Shown here one piece after another: positions 13,447 through 16,978 of a stretch of 16,978 nt of DNA; positions within the stretch are counted from its first letter, which is position 1; every line of letters begins with the position of its first letter. Origin of the DNA: Bacteroidales bacterium UBA2716 (lineage in GTDB: Bacteria; Bacteroidota; Bacteroidia; Bacteroidales; UBA932); NCBI GenBank assembly GCA_002354005.1, contig DEKS01000041.1, positions 10,958 through 27,935 of the forward strand, read 5' to 3'. A program made the translations under genes and the position numbers. The notes beneath the pieces were generated by a model. That model was not told the origin of the DNA. It made no database searches and saw only the letters and a list, made by a program, of their open reading frames with translations.

Positions 13447-13877
13447 AATGCATATAAATTTCCGAGAGAGACGTTTATCAAAATGCTTGCCAGTCCCCCT
13501 TCTTCTGCCAAACTGTCAGTATCTTCTTCACTGTCCCAGTCGCTGTCCCAGTTCTGTTTGGTGTACGGGTCCAGAACATCGGCCTTTTCCCAGTCCATTT
13601 TCCCTTGCTCCACCAGGGTATTCACGCGATTGCTGTACCGCTTGCGCTCCTTGGGACTCATGCTGCCGAGGAACTCCTCCAGCGTTTGGTTGCCTTTGGC
13701 GGCATTGCAGTGGGAACAGGAGCATACTTTGTTCTCCATGCCGTTGCTGCCGCCCAGGCTCAGGGGCTCAATGTGATCCACTTCCATTTCTTCCGGTTTT
13801 ACAGGGTGTCCGCAGTAGATGCAGTGTCCGGTTGCTTCTTCCCAAAGCAGTTGCCGGTTGGATTTTTGTCTTTTCAT
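13413..13877 (-). CDS. HNH endonuclease domain protein
   Basis: The 154-aa protein has an HNH (McrA-like) fold in its N-terminal half: zinc pairs C19-x2-C22 and C54-x2-C57, the catalytic D34-H35 in VDHIEPLSLGG, N49, and N58 with K61 in CNAAKG. The second half (about 65-154) is charged, with an acidic stretch (residues 109-125, DSDWDSEEDTDS) and a basic end (QRKRKRRK); I recognise no domain there. The family includes restriction enzymes, phage and intron nucleases and DNA-repair-like housekeeping proteins, so target and role are unknown. It is first in an apparent operon with grpE and dnaJ, sharing 34 nt with grpE. Base composition matches its neighbours and nothing suggests recent transfer. 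The acidic tail may partly be an extension with no conserved role. Confidence 0.85.
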   Translation of the reverse strand: MKRQKSNRQLLWEEATGHCIYCGHPVKPEEMEVDHIEPLSLGGSNGMENKVCSCSHCNAAKGNQTLEEFLGSMSPKERKRYSNRVNTLVEQGKMDWEKADVLDPYTKQNWDSDWDSEEDTDSLAEEGGLASILINVSLGNLYALWQRKRKRRKI

Positions 13878-13936
13878 AACGTTGCTCTTTAAAAGTTTTG
13901 GGCAAGTTACGTCCCTTTCCGCCCATTTCCATATTT

Positions 13937-13951
13937 TGGCAAGCCTTGCCA
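13937..13951. promoter_or_regulatory. Palindrome upstream of the HNH-grpE-dnaJ operon
   Basis: TGGCAAGCCTTGCCA is a perfect 7-bp inverted repeat around one base, 60 nt upstream of the HNH start. It could be an operator or a small hairpin. It is not the CIRCE element (TTAGCACTC repeat). No full TTTG/TAnnTTTG promoter is found in 13878-13990; TAACTTG near 13903-13909 is one base short of the -7 consensus. Confidence 0.35.
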
Positions 13952-13989
13952 GAATTTGGAGAATAGAGAAAAAATGTTAAGAGGGGGAG

Positions 13990-14027
13990 AAAAAAACAAC
14001 CGGCCTTCCACTGTGGAAAACCGGTTG
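13990..14027 (-). terminator. Intrinsic terminator of rpmE2
   Basis: On the minus strand CAACCGG...TTCCAC (14027-14013) pairs with GTGGAA...CCGGTTG (14011-13997) with small internal mismatches, followed by seven T. It starts 24 nt after the rpmE2 stop codon, a strong Rho-independent terminator separating rpmE2 from the HNH-grpE-dnaJ operon. Confidence 0.9.
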
Positions 14028-14050
14028 CTGAACCTTTGTGGCTGCAAAAT

Positions 14051-14302
14051 TTATTTTTTGCGGCTCTTGTATCTCTGATAGAACATATCCACACGACCGG
14101 CGGTGTCCACCAGCTTCACCTTGCCCGTGTAGAACGGGTGGGAAGTGTTGGAAATTTCCAGCTTCACCAGCGGGTACTCTACGCCTTCCACAGTGAGGGT
14201 CTCCTTGGAGGGAGCGCAGCTGCGGGTGACGAAGACGGTGTCATTGGACATATCCTTGAAAGCTACAAGACGGTAGGTTTCGGGATGAATTCCTTTCTTC
14301 AT
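14051..14302 (-). CDS. rpmE2: 50S ribosomal protein L31, type B
   Basis: The 83-aa protein is the zinc-independent (C-minus) L31, seen from MKKGIHPETYRLVAFKDMSN, the central SNTSHPFYTGKVKLVDTAGRVDMFYQRY and a basic KSRKK end. The four zinc-binding cysteines of type A L31 are absent; the single C29 in RSCAPSKET is not a zinc set. In many bacteria type B is a zinc-starvation spare, but in Bacteroidetes it is commonly the only L31, so regulation by zinc cannot be assumed. It has its own promoter, a leader with a 16-bp palindrome, and a strong terminator, making it a one-gene transcript. Confidence 0.95.
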   Translation of the reverse strand: MKKGIHPETYRLVAFKDMSNDTVFVTRSCAPSKETLTVEGVEYPLVKLEISNTSHPFYTGKVKLVDTAGRVDMFYQRYKSRKK

Positions 14303-14317
14303 TTTACGTAAAAACTT

Positions 14318-14333
14318 AAATTGTTAACAATTT
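14318..14333. promoter_or_regulatory. 16-bp perfect palindrome in the rpmE2 leader
   Basis: AAATTGTTAACAATTT is perfectly self-complementary. It lies just downstream of the predicted rpmE2 transcription start (about 14336) and 15 nt before the ATG. It could bind a dimeric repressor or fold as a small leader hairpin with a UUAA loop. No known operator is recognised. Confidence 0.4.
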
Positions 14334-14340
14334 TGGACCG

Positions 14341-14372
14341 CAAAGATAGTAATTCCGAAGGATATTTCCAAA
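14341..14372 (-). promoter_or_regulatory. Promoter of rpmE2
   Basis: On the minus strand TTTG (14369-14372) and TATCTTTG (14341-14348) are spaced by 20 nt, a full match. It lies in the few bases after the stop codon of the NamZ-like gene. Confidence 0.75.
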
Positions 14373-14377
14373 TCTTT

Positions 14378-15445
14378 TTACTTCATCCGATACGGCGCAT
14401 CGTCGTACAGCGTGTAGCGTTTGGCCTTGCGAATCCATTTTTGCTCTTCCAGTTTCACGTGCTCCTGCACTACGTCAAAGCCAATCTCCTCCTTGAGGTA
14501 GGCTTCCAGCACGGGATCGGCCAGTTTGGTCCAGAAGGCCGGCTCGAATTCGAAGGCCGAATAATGCTCGCGGAACCAGCGCATCAGGTGCAGCGTATGC
14601 AGGAGGCTGTGGTAGGGCTCCCCGGGCAGCAGCATAATCTGGAAGCCGAAACAGCGCTCGCCGGCGTATCGGCCCGCCGCCGGCGTAAAGGAACACGGAC
14701 GCAGCAAGGCACCTGGTGCCTGGGGCAGTTCCTCCGGCCGGAGCGGCTTCACAAACGGCGCACCGATATATTCATAGGGCCTGGCCGTGCCAATCCCGGG
14801 CGTGAGGGTGGTGTTGTTCCACAGGCCGCCGCCGCTGTACAGGTAGGAGCTGAACAGCCCCGGGATATCGCTTGCGGGCGCAATGGTCCAGGGCATCAGC
14901 TGCCGGTTGGCGTCCGTTGCCATGGCCGATATCACGTGGATGGGGAACTTGGCACCAAGTTCGCTGGCGTACAGGTTCACCAGCTCTCCCAGTGTAAGGC
15001 CGTGCCGATGCGCCACTTTGGGAACATACATCTCCCCGGCGACCGCCGGGATGGAACCTTCCACTACGCGGCCGGACGGATTGATGTGGTCTACTATATA
15101 TAAGGAAGGGGCATCGTCCCCAAGGAGTTTGAGCATCTCCATGAGCTGCATCACGTCCTTGGTGTAGTTGAAGTACCGAACGCCTACGTCCTGGATTTCC
15201 ACCACAACGGCGTCCAGCGCCGCAAGTTGGTCGCTTTCAAAGACGATATGGTTGGTGCCCGGCGTGAGTTCTGCCTCGCGCGGGTTGAACACCGTGACCA
15301 GATTGCCGCGCTCCCGGAAGATGTCCCACATCCATCGGCCCCGGCCGGTATCCCAGCAGTTTTGCGTGCAGAAGCAGCCAACCTTGCCTTCCCGAAGGGC
15401 TTTGTCCAGCTGGTCCTGAAGCGGAGTGGTTCTGAAACTGAACAC
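14378..15445 (-). CDS. Divergent NamZ-like protein (DUF1343, GH171)
   Basis: The 355-aa protein resembles DUF1343, a family that includes the exo-beta-N-acetylmuramidase NamZ, which removes MurNAc from peptidoglycan fragments. Matching segments are IQDVGVRYFNYT (84-95), DHINPSGRVVEG (119-130), VPKVAHRHGLTLGELV (141-156), WNNTTLTPGIGTARPYEYIG (209-228), and CSFTPAAGRYAGERCFG. It differs from the usual family: no signal peptide or lipobox, the conserved PEHG-type segment reads FNPREAE (53-59), and the loop before IQDVG is shortened. It may be cytoplasmic with altered activity. The start is GTG, overlapping the glmM stop by one base (TAGTG), so translation is coupled to glmM, an amino-sugar enzyme. 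Exact activity is inferred only. Confidence 0.72.
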   Translation of the reverse strand: MFSFRTTPLQDQLDKALREGKVGCFCTQNCWDTGRGRWMWDIFRERGNLVTVFNPREAELTPGTNHIVFESDQLAALDAVVVEIQDVGVRYFNYTKDVMQLMEMLKLLGDDAPSLYIVDHINPSGRVVEGSIPAVAGEMYVPKVAHRHGLTLGELVNLYASELGAKFPIHVISAMATDANRQLMPWTIAPASDIPGLFSSYLYSGGGLWNNTTLTPGIGTARPYEYIGAPFVKPLRPEELPQAPGALLRPCSFTPAAGRYAGERCFGFQIMLLPGEPYHSLLHTLHLMRWFREHYSAFEFEPAFWTKLADPVLEAYLKEEIGFDVVQEHVKLEEQKWIRKAKRYTLYDDAPYRMK

Positions 15446-16857
15446 TATCCTATGATTTTGTTCGCTACCGCAATTACCTCATTGCCAAGGGCTTCCGCTG
15501 CTTCCATGGTGGAGGCTTCCGAGTAAATGCGGATGATGGGCTCCGTGTTGGACTTGCGCAGGTGCACCCAGGTCTTGTTGGCCTCGAAGTTAATCTTCAC
15601 GCCGTCAATGTCGTTGATATTCTCCTTGGCGTAGATGCGCTTGAGTTCGCTCAGGATTTTGTCGATAAGGGCGCTGTCGCTGAGCTGGATCTTGTTCTTG
15701 GCGATGAAATACTGCGGATAGGTCTTCTTGAGTTCGCTCACCTTGAGGCCTTTATGGGCCAGGTTGCTCAGGAACAGGGCTACGCCTACCATGGCGTCGC
15801 GGCCGGCATGGATGGCCGGGTAGATGACGCCGCCGTTGCCCTCGCCGCCGATCAGGGCGCCCACCTTGTGCATGAGGGTGGTCACGTTTACTTCGCCCAC
15901 GGCCGATGCATAATACTTTCCGCCGTGCTTCTCCGTCACGTCCCGAAGGGCACGCGTGGAGCTCAGGTTGCTCACCGTGGCGATGGGCTTGCCTTCCTTC
16001 TCGGCGATTTCACACAGGTAATCGGCCACGGAAACCAGCGTATATTCTTCCACGAAGGGCTCGCCGTTCTCGCAGATGAACGCCAGACGGTCCACGTCCG
16101 GGTCCACGGAAACGCCCAAATCCGCCTTTTCCTTGACGACGGTCTGGCACAGGTCCACCAGGTTGGCGGGCAGCGGCTCAGGGTTGTGCGCAAAGTCTCC
16201 GGTAGGGTTGCAGTTAAGGCCGATACACTTGACGCCCAGGCGTTTGAGGAGGCGCGGCATGATGATGCCGCCCACCGAGTTGATGGCGTCTACCACCACG
16301 GTGAAGTGCGCCGCCTTGATGGCTTCCACGTCCACGGCCGGCAGGGCCAGGACGGCATCCAGGTGCTGGTCCGTGAAATCTTCTTCCTCGATGGTGCCCA
16401 GCTGGTCTACCTCGGCAAAGTTGAAGTCTTCTTTCTCCGCAAGATCCAGCACGGCCTGGCCTTCCACTGCAGTGAGGAATTCGCCTTTGTCGTTCAGTAG
16501 CTTAAGGGCGTTCCACTGGCGCGGGTTGTGGCTGGCGGTGAGGATGATGCCGCCGTCCGCCTTGGCAAACAGCACGGCCATTTCCGTGGTGGGGGTGGAG
16601 GCAAAACCGCATTTGACTACGTCTATTCCGCAGCCGATGAGGGTGCCTACAACCAACTGCTCTACCATATCACCGGACATGCGGGCGTCTTTGCCTACCA
16701 CAATTTTGTAGCGCTCGCCGTTGGGCTGCGGTTTGCGCTGGGGGAGGGTGGCAGCATAGGCCGCCGTGAATTTTACAATGTCAACGGGGGTAAGGGCTCC
16801 GCCGGGAGCGCCGCCGATGGTTCCGCGAATGCCGGAAATGGATTTAATCAGAGTCAT
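15445..16857 (-). CDS. glmM: Phosphoglucosamine mutase (phosphohexomutase family)
   Basis: The 470-aa alpha-D-phosphohexomutase interconverts glucosamine-6-P and glucosamine-1-P on the way to UDP-GlcNAc for cell wall. The phosphoserine is S109 in TASHNP (107-112), the metal loop is DPDVDR (252-257), the sugar-binding GEGNGG follows, and RKSNTEPIIRIYSEA is the phosphate-binding loop. The N-terminus ISGIRGTIGG is the family pattern. GlmM and phosphomannomutase are hard to separate from sequence; the S-T-free GEGNGG loop and the length near 460 fit the Bacteroidetes enzymes annotated as GlmM. Its promoter is shared back-to-back with the next gene, and its stop overlaps the start of the NamZ-like gene. 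Confidence 0.88.
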   Translation of the reverse strand: MTLIKSISGIRGTIGGAPGGALTPVDIVKFTAAYAATLPQRKPQPNGERYKIVVGKDARMSGDMVEQLVVGTLIGCGIDVVKCGFASTPTTEMAVLFAKADGGIILTASHNPRQWNALKLLNDKGEFLTAVEGQAVLDLAEKEDFNFAEVDQLGTIEEEDFTDQHLDAVLALPAVDVEAIKAAHFTVVVDAINSVGGIIMPRLLKRLGVKCIGLNCNPTGDFAHNPEPLPANLVDLCQTVVKEKADLGVSVDPDVDRLAFICENGEPFVEEYTLVSVADYLCEIAEKEGKPIATVSNLSSTRALRDVTEKHGGKYYASAVGEVNVTTLMHKVGALIGGEGNGGVIYPAIHAGRDAMVGVALFLSNLAHKGLKVSELKKTYPQYFIAKNKIQLSDSALIDKILSELKRIYAKENINDIDGVKINFEANKTWVHLRKSNTEPIIRIYSEASTMEAAEALGNEVIAVANKIIG

Positions 16858-16867
16858 TTTCAGGTTG

Positions 16868-16898
16868 TTTGTTTAATCATGCAAAGTTAGTAACTTTG
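16868..16898 (+). promoter_or_regulatory. Promoter of the DUF486 gene (plus half of a divergent pair)
   Basis: TTTG (16868-16871) and TAACTTTG (16891-16898), 19 nt apart, form a full -33/-7 match. The -7 is one arm of the palindrome GCAAAGTTAGTAACTTTGC (16881-16899), whose other arm is the -7 of glmM. Start is expected near 16903, giving a leader of about 17 nt. Confidence 0.8.
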
Positions 16899-16913
16899 CG
16901 CCCCAAATACAAA
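16882..16913 (-). promoter_or_regulatory. Promoter of glmM (minus half of a divergent pair)
   Basis: On the minus strand TTTG (16910-16913) and TAACTTTG (16882-16889), spaced 20 nt, give a full match. Each promoter's -33 to -7 spacer contains the other's -7 box, so polymerase cannot occupy both at once. Confidence 0.8.
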
Positions 16914-16919
16914 TTTAGT

Positions 16920-16978
16920 ATGCAAGGCTTCTGGACCATTATTATGCTCATTTTCTCGAACGTGTTCATGACGTTCGC
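16920..16978 (+). CDS. DUF486 family membrane protein (start only)
   Basis: The first 19 codons read MQGFWTIIMLIFSNVFMTF and run off the window end. This matches the beginning of DUF486 (DMT-type small multidrug-like) proteins, four-helix proteins of about 110 aa with no assigned function. A full Bacteroidetes promoter lies 22 nt upstream. The hydrophobic first helix starts at once, with no cleavable signal peptide visible. The call rests on a short segment only. Confidence 0.6.
   Translation, partial: MQGFWTIIMLIFSNVFMTF

Noticed and set aside
13878..13990. CIRCE/HrcA operator before grpE-dnaJ
   Set aside because: No TTAGCACTC-N9-GAGTGCTAA or near match; the only palindrome has a different sequence.
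15562..16500. 312-codon plus-strand frame opposite glmM
   Set aside because: Antisense shadow without motifs or promoter.
237..16978. Defence island, prophage or integrative element
   Set aside because: No integrase, transposase, phage or restriction-modification genes; the single HNH protein alone does not support it.

Overview
The window looks like chromosomal DNA from a GC-rich member of the Bacteroidales (phylum Bacteroidota). The main reason is the promoter type: seven to nine transcription starts carry the Bacteroidetes-specific -33 TTTG / -7 TAnnTTTG signature with 19-20 bp spacing instead of E. coli-like -35/-10 boxes, and Shine-Dalgarno sequences are weak or absent. The gene families agree: a DUF4491 protein, a zinc-free type-B L31, the long (about 670 aa) urocanase, a fused FtcD and a DUF1343/NamZ protein. 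The genus cannot be fixed from the sequence alone. Nothing suggests a phage, plasmid or large mobile element; this is mostly conserved housekeeping and catabolic content.

Layout. (1) 1-146: a tRNA-Pro with an unusual AGG anticodon, its terminator and its promoter on the minus strand. (2) 237-4047, plus strand: a ThrE-type threonine/serine exporter, then an aspartokinase overlapping a diaminopimelate decarboxylase, so export and synthesis of aspartate-family amino acids sit together. (3) 4016-10655, minus strand: the whole histidine-to-glutamate route, transcribed in the order ftcD, hutU, hutH, hutI. HutH turns histidine into urocanate, HutU makes imidazolonepropionate, HutI makes N-formimino-glutamate, and the two-domain FtcD moves the formimino group to tetrahydrofolate and deaminates it. 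hutU contains an in-frame insertion made of a mobile-type intergenic repeat. (4) 10706-11032: a small DUF4491 membrane protein, apparently on a nearly leaderless transcript. (5) 11101-13877, minus strand: HNH nuclease, grpE, dnaJ, then rplS (L19) and tRNA-Arg(ACG). (6) 14051-14302: rpmE2 (L31 type B) with its own promoter and a strong terminator. (7) 14378-16857, minus strand: phosphoglucosamine mutase (glmM) coupled by a stop/start overlap to a divergent, signal-less NamZ-like (DUF1343) protein. (8) 16920 to the end: the start of a DUF486-type small membrane protein, divergent from glmM across a symmetric double promoter.

No stretch over 300 bases lacks a gene. The points most worth a second look are the repeat-derived heptapeptide insertion in HutU, the tRNA-Pro(AGG), the palindromic overlapping divergent promoter at about 16868-16913, the divergent NamZ-like gene coupled to glmM, and the HNH gene leading the grpE-dnaJ operon. 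I found no convincing wholly new multi-gene system.
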